From: Coptis chinensis
Taxonomy: Eukaryota; Streptophyta; Magnoliopsida; Ranunculales; Ranunculaceae
Length of the DNA stretch: 64,000 bases
Direction of reading: 5' to 3'
Assembly (NCBI GenBank): GCA_015680905.1
Contig: CM027385.1
Location: forward strand, 24,496,501-24,560,500
Positions 11,286-23,613 of the stretch are shown one piece after another. A program made the position numbers and the translations under genes. The stretch's first letter is position 1. Each line of letters begins with the position of its first letter. The notes beneath the pieces were generated by a model. The model ran no database searches, was not told the DNA's origin, and saw only the letters and a program-made list of their open reading frames with translations.

Positions 11286-11806
11286 GTGCCCACCGCATTA
11301 ACCGGAGTTAACAAAACCCGAGTGGGAAAATTTTGAGTGAATATGTGTTTCAACACATACCGCGGAGAACCCATTTAGGTATGCTCTCCAAAGATCCGAA
11401 AACAACCCCGCTAGTATATTTCAATGAAAAGTTCATCGCATGAATAATCATATGTAGATGTTTTAATTATTGAATACATATTAACTTGAGTTTCAAAGAA
11501 ATAAATCCTCGCTTCCCTCGCTAAGGAGATGTATGGATATCCGAGATTAATTTAGGAAACAAGTTTCACATCGAAGTCGTTGTAGTATAAATAAAGTTTG
11601 TGAGTATCTTTTCTTCGAAAACTCTCACGAGGCTATAACTCGTCCACTAGGGAATTCCTAGTGGTTTAAGGCCTTGTTGCATATGGTCAATGCAATCGCA
11701 CTCTGCGAAACGAGAATTAGTTTAGGACTACACATTTTTGGCCACTTATCTATTTTAGTGTCTCTTCTTTGCTTGAGGACAAGCAAAGTGCTGTTTGGGG
11801 GTAGTG
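11286..11806. other. Gypsy-1 pre-LTR region and polypurine tract
   Basis: This noncoding stretch ends in gaggacaagcaaag...ctgtttgggggtagtg directly before the LTR start. That arrangement is characteristic of plant Athila/Tat elements. The region has no recognisable protein. Confidence 0.65.
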
Positions 11807-13254
11807 TGATAAGTACCCAAAAGTGTATTATGAAACCCCATTGAGACATATAAATTTGGTTCATTATGTGTTTAATAATCATGAAATAAATATGTTTTCA
11901 TACTTTTGCAGGTATTTGCAGTAAACATGGAAATATTGGTTAAACCTGCAATAAAGCACGAGGAACGGCGTATATATGAATTCTTCTAAATCCACGTTGA
12001 AGCATCAAACTTCTAAAGCTCCTACCGCTCGAACCAGGACTCCGAATGCGACAAGAGAGCTGCTCAGACAATCAGGGCGATGAACTCTACGCGATAAAGG
12101 GGAAGTTGTAAAACGCCCAAAATACCGGATCGCCATCGGATCGCATTATGGACCCACTATCTTGGGGCCACAAGATTGGATGAGTAATCAATCATGGAGC
12201 ATGTCAAGACAAAGATAACAAATTATTGGTGCAAAGTTGACACCTTGCATGTAATAAATTAGATTAGGTGTTAATAGTGAGAAAAAGGCAAGGTGTCACT
12301 TTGTTTTAATGTGGTAGATAAAAATGAATCAATGTGGTTTGTTAATTCACGTGGGAGGAAATGAGATTTCTCTCAAATGGAGAAGAAATTAGACAAAGGT
12401 GGGGGATACTCCATTTACTCCCTTGACTTATTTTCCTCACATGGCATTATTTTAGTTCCTTAGGGAAAATGAGAAGTTAGTTTTTAGTTTTTATTTGGCA
12501 AAAAGCTTGTAATAGTTTTAATGGAGGAACACTTGTTCTTCTAGAGATATAATAGAAGTGAGTTTGGTTGTTGTTAATTCTTCTCTCTCTCTCTCTCTTT
12601 CTCTTTGGAGTTTTTATTAGTTCATAAGTCCTTGTCCCAAGGATCATGAGCTAACTTCCCTTTTGGGGAGTTAATCCAACTCATGTGAGGGAAAAAACAT
12701 TGGTTGTGAGTTTGGTAGGTTTTTAGGATGAACAACTAACACTACATCCTATCCCAAAATGATAGTTGGTGTAGTGTCTAGTTAGAAATCAAACAATGAG
12801 CTTAGAGATAAGTCATTGTTTGGTTTCACTTGCTAGCATGTATGAGCTCTTAAGTGAGCCATGCATGCTAGGGATCAATTCTATTTTTCCATTAGGGACT
12901 TGTCTATGAGTCTAGGAAGAATCAAAACCTTTTTTCAAATAAACAACTAATGATAGTTTCACATGAGGAGGATTAACTCTCCACCTTTCTTTTTAGTAAT
13001 TTGTATTTTGTTTAAGTGCATGATTTCAAACTTAAATGTTTTGCTTTAATGTTTGTTAGGAAGAAACCTAGTATTATAACCTTACTCCTTAGTTCCCTTA
13101 TTGTAACATCCAATTTGTAGTTGTTCTATACTTTAGGTAGTTCGAATCCTTATTCTAACTCTACTCAACGAAGATCGTGAGTAAGGAACCTTGATTTCTT
13201 TTGCTTCAATTTAGAGAGTTCTAAACTCTAAGTGGTCGTAAAAAGCTAATATCA
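11807..13254 (+). mobile_element. 3' LTR of Gypsy-1 (Athila/Tat type)
   Basis: The LTR starts TGATAAGTACCCAAAAGTG after the polypurine tract and ends aatatca. TGATA and TATCA form the short terminal inverted repeat, giving a length of 1448 bp. The opening TGATAAGT..CAAAA is typical of Athila/Tat LTRs. A pyrimidine microsatellite (ctctctctctctctc near 12582) lies inside. Copia gag coding sequence begins in the next bases, so the element is inferred to be inserted in Copia-1. The predicted target duplication copy is CAAGG (13255-13259). Confidence 0.8.
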
Positions 13255-15609
13255 CAAGGCTGAAAGATGAGTACAAAAAATGGCAAAAGGCCAATGAGAT
13301 GTCCAAGTGTTATCTCATGGCATCCATGTCAAACGTACTCCAGCACCAACACCAAAATTTTGGTACAGCTACTGAGATCATGACCAATTTGCAAGAGATG
13401 TTTGGCGAACAAAATCGCACTAAACGTCAGATTGCAATGGCAAACCTGATGAATACAAAAATGGATGATGGGACTCAAGTTAGGGAGCATATCCTTAAGA
13501 TGATTGGCTATGTCAACGAGTTGGAGATCCTAGGCGCTGAAATAGACGCCAATTCTCAGGTTGATGCTATTCTTCAGCCTTTGCCAGTTTCATTTAATCG
13601 GTTCCAAGTTGAACTACAACATGAACAATATGGATCCGACAATCGCCAGAGTTAATGAACTCTTTGCAGAAAGCTAAAGACTTAGTTAAGGTTAAGCCAA
13701 GTATCTTGGTCTCGAGAAAATGTTGGTGTTTCCAAGCCTAAGCCGAAAGGCAAAAAGGCAAGTGGAAAAAGGGTAAAAAGTTGCCCTTGGGGCAAAAGGG
13801 GAGTGGAGAAGAATTCAGGGGCTAAAGCAAAAGGTAATTGTTATCATTGTGAAAAGCCCGGTCATTGGAAAGCAACCGTAGAGAGTATCCGCTATGAAAC
13901 AAAACAAAAAGAAGGTATGCAATCCTTTATTCTTGAAACCAAAGAGTTGGTATTTCCTTCTAACACCTGTTATGTGGAATAAGAGGCCACTAACTACTTT
14001 TGTAAAATGTTACAGGAGTTTCAGAGGAAAAGAAGAATGAATGAAGAAAAGGTGTACCAAGCACTAGGGACGACAGAGGCAAATGTTGCTACAGTATCAA
14101 TAGGAGTTTATTGTTTAGCATTAGAAAAGAAAATGTTTGTTTTAGAAGACTATTTTTATGTTCCAGGGATAAGGAGAAATTTGGTTTCTGTTTCTGCACT
14201 TTATTATAAGTCAGAATATAATATTCTATTTCATTTGATTCAAAAGTTGTAATCAGATTAAATAAAAAGATTATTGCCTCTGGTTTTTTGGAAAATGGTC
14301 TCTATTTACTTTCTTCTATGCTAGAAATAAATGATTTTGATATTAGTAATTCATCATATGTTATTACCTCAAAAGAGGGTATTTTCTTCAGTTAATCTAA
14401 CAAACTTGTGGCACTTAAACTTGGTCATATCAATCTGAATAGGATTGATAGATTGGGTGAAAGATGGGATTTTAAGTTTACTCCCTTTATAATCTTCCTC
14501 AACTTGTAATCTTACTTAGAAGGAGAGATGACTAAAAGATCTTTTAAAGTAAAGGGTCAAGAGCCACATAGTTAATGGAGTTAGTACATGGGCCTATAAA
14601 TGTGAAAACAAAAGGTAACTTAATGCAAAATATGATTTTGTTTCAATTAAGTGCACCAAGAACTCCACAACAAAAAGAGATTGCAGAAAGAAGGAACATA
14701 ACCTTATGGGGTATGGTTTGGACTATGGTGAGTTATTCAAACTCTCTCTATATCTTTTTTGAGATAAGCCTTAGAAATGTCAATAGATATTCCTATTTAT
14801 GTTCAATCTAGATTAATTTATAATTTAGATAAAACTTCCATGTAAAGTTCAGAGTTTATCTAAACTTACTCCAGTACTTCGTCGTAGTGGGAGGGCAATT
14901 AGACCTCCAGAAAAGTTAACCCTATTATTAAGGGACACTTTATATGTTATATCATATGACAAGGATAAAGATCTTATACACTACGAAGAAGCAATTTTTG
15001 ATATTGATTCGAGAAAATGGCTTGAAGCAATGAGATCGGAAATGGAGTCCATGTATTCCAACAAAGTCTGGGAACTTGTTGATCCATTGCCAAATATTAA
15101 GCCTATTAAGAATAAGTAGTTATTCAAAAGTTAAAGGGGAGCTAATAGAAAGGTAGAGACTTTTAAAGCGAGACTGGTGGAGAAAATGTTTACTTAAAAA
15201 GAGGTTATCAAATATAAGAAAACTTTTTCGCTAGTAGCCATGAAAAGTCCATTAGAACCCTTCTAGTGATTGCTACTCATTATGACTATATGATTTGGCA
15301 AATGGATGTAAAGACCGCGTTTTAAAACCTAGAGGCTTTACAGTTCCTACAAGCTTTAAGGAGTTGGAATGTAAGCTTTGATCAAACAATCAAATCGTTT
15401 GGTTTTGATCAATGTAAGGAAGGACCTTGTGTTTTACAAGAAGGTTGAAGGTACAATGGCTATGTTAATGGTCTCATATGTATATGATACACTAGTCATT
15501 ATAAATGATATAGTCTATGAGGACCAAATACTATATATTGGTATATATGTATGTGCAGACCCTTATATTAATATTATGGGTTTTAGAATGGTTGCTATAT
15601 GGCTTTGAA
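13255..15609 (+). pseudogene. Copia-1 gag-pol remnant (Ty1/copia)
   Basis: Blocks occur in the usual copia order with many stops and frameshifts. Gag runs from 13260 to 13655 (LKDEYKKWQKANEMSKCY onward). A zinc-knuckle remnant, CYHCEKPGH near 13840, lacks the fourth Cys. A protease-to-GAG-pre-integrase part follows (14007-14470, with YVPGIRRNLVSVSAL). An integrase scrap with PRTPQQKEIAERRN lies near 14665. Reverse-transcriptase pieces (14990-15530) include LEAMRSEMESMYSNKVWELV. The 5' LTR and the start of gag are absent, which fits Gypsy-1 being inserted at 13254/13255. Nothing here can be functional. Confidence 0.85.
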
Positions 15610-15623
15610 GGCCAGTGGGAGAT
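15610..15623 (+). other. Copia-1 polypurine tract
   Basis: The purine-rich ggccagtgggagat directly precedes the LTR start TGTTGGG. This is the standard site for plus-strand priming in copia elements. Confidence 0.7.
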
Positions 15624-16434
15624 TGTTGGGATATTTGGCCTTTACAAAGCCAATGAACATTTATTGTTTATACATGATGATGTTTAATTAAATACACGAA
15701 TCTTATTATTATGCATATGGGTGAACTAATATCATATGATGAAACCATAAGTTCCATAGGTAATAGAATTAGAACAATCAAGCATATAAAGAGTCATGTG
15801 CGGGAGATTTGATTGTATCTATTTACCTAGAATGCTCACAGTTAGGGGTGAAGTCGAACGCTTCATTTATAAGACTGTAATATACATAATTGCTATATGA
15901 TAGGATGATGATATCTCAATCATTTGAGTATGACTCTAAGTTTGTATATTGGTGTAGTCACATGACTGACATTGAGGGGATCAAAGTGAGAACACACTAT
16001 AAATTCGCTGTTAAGGTTAGTATGCAATCTCACTCTACCAATTAATCCCTAGACTTGAGGAATTGTGAAAATTCATTGTGTCTCAAATTTATTACTTTGA
16101 GATGTTAAAAAGAAATGTCTATTCATAGACTAGACTTGACATTTTGGGTAATGAATGTAGGACGTCTTGAATCACGAATTCTAATAAAGGATCCACCACT
16201 CTACGGAGTTATGTATTAGGAAATTGTGACATAACTAATTGAGCTCAAACCCAACCGGTATAAGAAATAGTTTCTTAATGCTCAATTGATGTTAAATGTC
16301 AAATTGGGTCAATTAGACATGGGTGTGACAGTGAAGAATAAATTCCCAATGGTCTAATTGTGAATACAAAATAGGTGGAGGGACTTAGATATAATTAATG
16401 GTAGGAAAGGACTTTCTTGAAATTTCCAAGGGCC
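15624..16434 (+). mobile_element. 3' LTR of Copia-1, left part
   Basis: The LTR begins TGTTGGGATA after the polypurine tract. It is interrupted at 16434 by CACTA-1 and resumes at 21592. Removing the insertion gives an LTR of about 1.26 kb. Confidence 0.8.
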
Positions 16435-19400
16435 CACTACTACAGAAAAGCTCGTTAACCACTGTTATATACAGTGGTAAAAACCCTTTAACCACTATTT
16501 TAAAACCGTGGTAACAACCACCGTGACAAATACTTCTAATAAAACCGTGGTATTAAGTATATATTATTTACCACGGTTGTTTCTATAACTGTGGTATTAT
16601 GATCTCCCAAACCGTGGTTAATACCGTGGGAAGTAGTGATATCTATTACCACGGTTTGCATAATAATCATGGTTTATATAATCTTGTTATACTACAGTTC
16701 TAACAAAACCGTGGTTTATACTATTTTTTTTTAAAAAAAAATAGCCCCTGTTTATTTAATTTTTTTTCATATTCATCCTGCAATATCAAGAACCTGCCAA
16801 TTAAAAAACACACTGCTCAAGCAATACATAGTGCAACAAACAAAATAAACAAATTGAGACATCCAACATGCTACAATGAATTTCTAAAAGAATTTGACAA
16901 CTTTTTTGCATCAATAAAAAAAGAATCATCCAATTCTACTTGTTCCATCTAAAACATCAAAATAATGAGTAACTTGTTCCTTTCAAAATATAAAAAGACT
17001 AGTATACTTGTTCCACTGATACATCAAGAGTTTGGCAACACCAATATATAAACAAATGCTGAGATCAATCCCCAAACCATAACTGGAAGGACTCCAAACC
17101 TTGCGTACACACCACAACTGGCTCGAACATTCCATTATGCTGGATAAAATTAAGAATTTCAAGTCGAACAACATATATAAGTTCATCTTGTATGTAGGTA
17201 TATATCTCTGAGTGTTAAGTTTGTTTGTCATATGCGCAATCAATGATCAAGAGGTAATAACTTAATAATGAAGATTAACGAAAAAAATAGAATGCTAAAG
17301 TGTATGATATGACAACTTATACCTTATTTTCAAAATAATTTATCTAAACAAGCTTCCATTATTTCCCTCATAAGCTTCGTTACGTAATACCAACACTTTG
17401 TATCACCAGGTTGACACGGGCCTAAGTACAGACAAATGAAAAATATTTGGAACCTTCTATAAATTTTTCCAAACACAAACATAGATCATGAATGCATAAG
17501 ATTTTGTTTATCATAATCATCTCCCACATCACCCGGCATTTATGTCCTTTCCCTTCACATCTTTGTATTGTCATGACCACACTTCAAAATAAAATCAACA
17601 CAAAAATTAATTAAATGTTAGTAAAGGATAAACACGTAACGAATTATTTTCGCATAACATATACACTCATGACTCACCTGTTAAAATGATTATTCATATC
17701 ATTAGATGGTAGATGATAATATACAATTTAAAATGATTATTCTAGTCAGATTGTTTCTCATTGTTCTCTGAATGCTCCACCAACTGGAAGACTAGCATTT
17801 CAAATCACATTAGAAGTAAAAGAAGGTGAAGAAAAAACAAACTACTTTGAAGCCCAATTTTCTTCATTCCTTTGCACATTACAGCAAAAATACGAACTTA
17901 AGTAAATGCAAGATTGGGAACACACGACAAGACTAATACAGTCTCAATAATACTTTCTCAAAATGCAAGTATACCACGGGAGGATGCATGAAGTAATTCT
18001 TTGGTGCAGTTGAAACCAATGTGACACGACACAATCGTTAGACAGTTAATAGATATAACTCTATCATGGCCTAGATACTAAACAAATATCAAATGCCCGA
18101 AATGTTACTTTTCATCTATAAAACCAAAAACCTATCAGCGTCAGTTCTAAAACACAAACAAATGTAACTATAATCTTCTCATACCTTAAAACCAATACGT
18201 GACCTGCTAGGATTGTTACATCTTATAGCACTCCTCACTTGCTTACCAGGTTCGTTCATCTACAAAACACAAAAAACAAAAAATAAACATTTTATTCAAA
18301 GTAAACTCAAACAAGTCAATGGGCAATGACCAGCTGACCATAGCAAATCTTGTTTGATGGATCAAGTAGAAGTCGATCTACACAAAGGAAGACTGCACCA
18401 TTTCATCCAACTTTGATTAACTTCCCAAGATGCACAATTTCATTCATTTGCAATAAAAGATTACTTGCTTCGTTAGTTTTGTATTTTGTTATCTTCCTGC
18501 CGAATGAGGCAATCACAAGATTAACTCACATGCCACAACATACAAGAAAAATTCAAAGAGAATGTAAAAAATACCTAATGGATCAAGCTGAACTCCCTAT
18601 CAATTCCCATAAGAACCTACAATCACGTACAACACCACACTGAAGCATCAAATCTCAATTTCAAGAAACCCACCATGAATTTTGAACTGAAAAATATAAA
18701 ATCTATGCAAAAAATTAGGTTTTTGAGTATTTTCGTAGAGCGATTGAAGGTGAAAAGTTTTTTCCCAGATTCGTTGAGTAAGAAAGGGCTTTCAGTTTTT
18801 CTCTATGAGCACGAACGGTTTCGGGTTTGATTACGAAAAAACGAAATAAAGTTTCTTTGCCCACAGTTGGACAAAATTTCGGGGTAAGCAGATTACTAAA
18901 TACCATTGTTGCCAGAAATACTGTGGCATATACTAGCAACAAAAAAGAAACTCAAGTTTTCCGTGGTATAAAACATATGTATACCACTATTTCTATGATA
19001 TCGTGGTACACGGTTATACTAAAAACTTGTATCTGTAATATTATGTGATCTAAGGGAAGTAATCAGATGGAGAAAAACCACAGATGATACCAAAGTTAGC
19101 ACCTATCAATTTTGATATTACTTGTGATGAGTTTGTGACAATGCGTGAGAAGATGCATAAGCTGTTAGAAATAGCAGTTTCACACACCATAAGTTGCATG
19201 GAGAAAGTTTATTGAGCAATGCAAATAATATGAAACCAATAAAAAGAAAGTAGGATGAAGTTCTGAACCAGTTTTGATTTGGCAAACCTATGAGCATTTA
19301 ATATCGACGTTAAGTTTACACCGAAGATTTTGGAGGCGAATGTTCAAAAGTTTGGACAAAGCTATAACTGACACTGTTGAAGTGTGAATTGTGGTTAAGA

Positions 19401-21591
19401 GTTCAGACTGAAGTGCGACATTATGGTACTGCCACAATAACTTGTCATGCAGATTTAGAGCTGATAGTGCACGTCACTAAATGTGTATGCATTAGAAATT
19501 AATGACAATGAAAACTGTTTACTTACCCATGATCAAATGGGTGTGTGATCAGCAACATTACCACTGTCAAGAACAAGTTAAGGGGATGGTTGGCAACACC
19601 TTATTCCTTAGTAGAGATGGCTTCAAATGCTGGAGTACAGGATAATAGCTTTGGAACATTTCATGTCAAAAGTAGAGATAGTATAACCTAACAGCCACAA
19701 ATCAAGTGCATGTCTGTTACCCTATACAAATTCCAAAAAATATTCGAAACAATAAGTATGTTGAAGTTCCACATACTGTTAGACAGTGCAAAAAGAATAA
19801 TATCAGATTACCTAACATTCCACTCATCCAGTAGATAGACTAAATCTTGAAATTATGAGGAGCACTAGTTATAGCTTCGATTCCTTCATCAGATATACAT
19901 CACGAGCTCTTGATTTTCCTGAACTGAAATCCAGTTATGCATAATAGTGAAACCAAACCAATTGGTAATGAATAGTATGAGAATTATCTCACTAAGGCAT
20001 ATATATTAGCTTAAACTAGCTCACGTGATGTGTTATATTGACCCATGGATACTACATGCTCATACATGCTATTAGATGAGCAGCTCATTACCATCCACTA
20101 CACTCAGAAAATTAACATCTTGAAAGTGTCATTAATCACCAAGCTTGATGTAACAAACTCACCATTTAATTCATGTGTTCTAAAATCGGCATTCAATTGA
20201 CATAAGCAAGTCCTATATAACATTAACATCTTGAATTTCCCCACAATAAACTTTAATTAACTAAACTAAACAATGAAAACAAACCATGATGGAAACAATC
20301 GAATCCCGAATTCAATAAAATATCACTAACCCAATACTCGAAATTAATAATTTTAATAACCAAGCTCACAATGAGACTCCACTAGCAAAACCTACAACGT
20401 TGTATCCAAATTATCAAACTAAGCTTGGCTAAAAGCCTAAAAGTCAAGACATTACACCAGGCCACTATACAGGCAATCAACATGCCACTATAGGCCATTA
20501 TCGAGCTGTTGCATGCCATCACCAAGAGACAGGGATGAGTACAGACCTTGGGGAGTTATGGATTCGTTTTTCAGCATGAACTAAGGTAAGTTAAAACTAT
20601 CTAGCAACAACAAAATGGAAGGGATGGAAGTAGCTAGGAGATTATGCATCCTGATTCTTGATACTTTCAGATTCGATTTCGAAAGCTACCTTACTAAAGT
20701 CTAAACAGATGAAGAACACTTCAAAATACCCCAAATTAATTTTATCGCAATGTTGTTTGCTTTGTACTGATTAATATTTTTTCTACTGTATTATCTTCTG
20801 CCTCGTGATTTTTCTCACGTTATTTTCACTTAAGCGTAACCCCTGCCTACAGTAGGAGCTCCAATGTTTGCTTCCTTAATTACTCCACTCAATTTTAGCT
20901 CTCCAATGTTTACTTGTAACCACCCTAATTTCGGATATTTTTACAACAAAATACCCCAAATGTCTTCAAATTTTGCAGAGAAAAATTACAAACAAAAAAA
21001 TGTCTTCAAGTTCAATAACAATAACCTAATTACAAAAAAAAGGCGATCTTATATTTATTTAGTCAAGTTTAAGAAATTAAATTAACCAAAACATCATCTT
21101 ACTTTCGTGAAAAGACCAACCTTGCATCTGTATCTAGAGAGAGATAGACTAACCTTGTCCGAAATGAAGAACAGGACTTGGAGAAATCTGAGAGAGAGAT
21201 AGAGCAGAAACCCTTTTGACAATTGAAAAGATGGAGTTTCATCGCAATGTTTTTTGCCCTGTTTTCAGTTTTACTTGTTTGTTTTTTCTAGCCAGTGGTT
21301 TTGGAAACCCCTTTATCCACGGTAGGTTTGATTTTTCGAAAAATATAAACCACCTTTTTCCGAGAAACAGTGGGGTATATGAATTCCCAAAAACAAATTA
21401 TCCATATTTGGTGGTACCGTGGTATATGGCATAATAAATACCACTGTATACTACAAACAGTGGTATTTGCTTGCACCTAAATTGGGAATGCAAATTGTAC
21501 CGTGGTAAATGACTATTAGCCACTGCTATTGGAAAAATAGTGGTATATATCATTTGACCAACCGTGGTTAATGACCCTTTCTGTAGTAGTG
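16435..21591 (+). mobile_element. CACTA-1, non-autonomous CACTA (En/Spm-like) transposon
   Basis: The left terminus CACTACTACAGAAAAGCTCG and the right terminus ending CTTTCTGTAGTAGTG form terminal inverted repeats. GCC is duplicated on both sides (16432-16434 and 21592-21594), matching the 3-bp duplication of this superfamily. Both ends carry dense subterminal repeats of the ACCGTGGT/ACCACGGT type (roughly 16450-16720 and 21290-21580), which in En/Spm bind the element's own protein. No transposase-sized ORF exists in the 5157 bp, so it would depend on a helper. Its two ends match those of CACTA-2 in reverse order. A short decayed coding tail near 17081-17210 (minus strand) is shared with CACTA-2. 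Confidence 0.92.
18880..19040. repeat. Internal CACTA-like subterminal repeat cluster
   Basis: Degenerate GTGGTATA and TATACCAC words cluster in the middle of CACTA-1 and end in gtatctgtaatattatgtg. This resembles a diverged right end of the same family. It may mark the end of an older nested or fused element. Confidence 0.4.
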
Positions 21592-22047
21592 GCCTTATTG
21601 TAAATATGGATTTGTTAATAGGCACTTTCCATATTAAAGAGATATATATTAAAAGGGTTTTAATATATCAAGTACAAGTACTTGTATGACAAGGACTTGT
21701 CTTCTTAAGATAAGACTTGGAATCCTAAGTGGATCCCACTACACACACATCTACATATTCTCAAAGTTTCTCTATATAAGAGAATGAATTTTTAGAGAAA
21801 AGGACCATTAGTCTTTCCAGAAAAAGTACAACTAAAACTAGAAGAAAAGCAAAAGTGTTTTGTGGTGTGTTGTGTGGTGAATACTATTAGAAAGCTGAAG
21901 ACTACGCGATTTGGATTCAGCTTTGGAAAGTTTCTATTTACTGTCAATCTCTAATTTCGGCAGCTTTGAAGGTATTTTTCTTTTAATTATTTTTTTGATC
22001 AATACTAGATTAGCATGTTAAATATGTAGGATTAAAGTAATCCAACA
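21592..22047 (+). mobile_element. 3' LTR of Copia-1, right part
   Basis: This segment resumes after CACTA-1 (first three bases are the GCC duplication) and ends in TAATCCAACA, which pairs with the TGTTGG start at 15624. A TATA-like ctatataag is present near 21772. The next five bases, GCAAT (22048-22052), are the predicted target duplication of Copia-1. Confidence 0.8.
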
Positions 22048-23006
22048 GCAATACCATACTTCGTTAGTGCTGTGTGTTGGAAGAGCGATAGCCCAACCAT
22101 GTTGACTGCCAATAGTCGAGGAACTATAACAGTTCTTGCGCTTGATGCTTGAAGACAGAGTATAGAAGAATGATTTTTGAACAGGAGTTGATTATTTTTG
22201 TATACAAATTGTATTGCATAGGGTTGGCTTGAAATGAGCTTCAAACGTATAAGTTGCGTTACAATCAAAAGATTATTGAGTATACCATAAAAAAAAAAAA
22301 AAAAAAAAAAAAGATTATTGAGGAGTAATGAAACCTGGATGTAAAGGTTGAAGGCAGAAGCAGTGAACACAAAGAACGAGAAGCAGCATCGAAATCAGGC
22401 AAGACTAGTTCTTGGGTAGATATTTTGGGTCGATGTTCCTTGGTAAGGAAGCTTTGACATACATTCCTCCCAGTTTTGTTAATGCAAACCCGTCATTGCA
22501 GTATGAGAAGCACAAAAGAAATATGATGAAATTATTCGAGCATGCTTTGTGGGAAGAAGACCTAGTTATGTGTTATGTGAAAGAGGGTGTAACCAAAACA
22601 TGGCACCTGAAGAATAGTTATTGTTGACATTTAGGGTTTTTTAGAATAGTTTGAATGTGTTTAATTCTTCCTCTCCCTTCATATATGGAGAGTATCCGTT
22701 GTAATTTCAAACTTAGTAAACATAAGATTAGCAAAATCAATATCAATGAAATTCAATCTACAATCCTTTCTTATTTTCGCAATTAACATCAATGAACCAA
22801 GAGTTTTATATTTATGTATAGACTGTACAGCTTTGTATGTTCTTTTTATGATCATCAAAAACACTTTGCCACAATGGTTAAAAGCAAGCCCACGTGGCAG
22901 GAAAAAAACATTAACTTACGAACCATTTCCATTCGAGAGGGTTCGTGCATAATGAACCAGTCAGGTCCTTTGTGATTATGTGGGGGAACCCATATACTCA
23001 AATCAT
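22048..23006. other. Intergenic region upstream of CLMP1-like gene
   Basis: This appears to be the first DNA outside the Copia-1 stack. It contains an A-run at 22289-22312 flanked by a repeated agattattgag. A small ORF (22412-22627, +, 71 codons, unrecognised) has plausible composition but no known domain; I do not call it a gene. Confidence 0.5.
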
Positions 23007-23349
23007 GGACCAAAATATCGCCGATATATCTATTGTACACCGATATTGATATTTTCGATATATATCTACCAAATATCGAATTTTTTTTCCGATATATATA
23101 TCAGAGTTTCTAATATAAAATTTTATATTACCGATATAATCGATATATATGATATTTATAATATATATCGTTTGATTTTTTGACTATTTTTTAATATAAA
23201 TCCGATATTTCTAATATATTTTCGATATATTTGATATTATATATTTGATATTTTAAATAGTTTTGACTGGTCACAAAAAAATAAATATCTCTGATATATA
23301 TCGATTTTTGAGTACACCGATATATTAACCGATATTGATATTTTGGTCC
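23007..23349. mobile_element. Palindromic GATAT-rich MITE-like element
   Basis: The left end GGACCAAAATATCgCCGATAT and the right end ATATCGG.gATATTTTGGTCC (complement reading) are inverted copies. The interior is almost entirely cgatat/tatcga repeats. The 343-bp unit looks like a miniature inverted-repeat element. No clear target duplication was found, so the superfamily is open. It ends about 265 bp before the CLMP1 start codon and so lies in that gene's promoter region. Confidence 0.6.
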
Positions 23350-23613
23350 TGGACTCAGACAAGAGTGCGTGCGTGCGGGAAGTTTGGCTTGTCTAAAACC
23401 TAGAAAAACAGCCTCTCCTCAAAACCAAAAGAGCAAACCAAAAACCCCAATCCCACATTTCCAACATTAAAAAAAATTCCAACATAGAAGTCTCTAGAAA
23501 CATCCACTACACAACACTTTCTAGTCTAGGGTTGTATTTTATTATCCAATCCCCGTCCTTAAAACACTATTCCGTCACACACCAATAAAAAAAGAGCACG
23601 TACGTTCCCTCCG

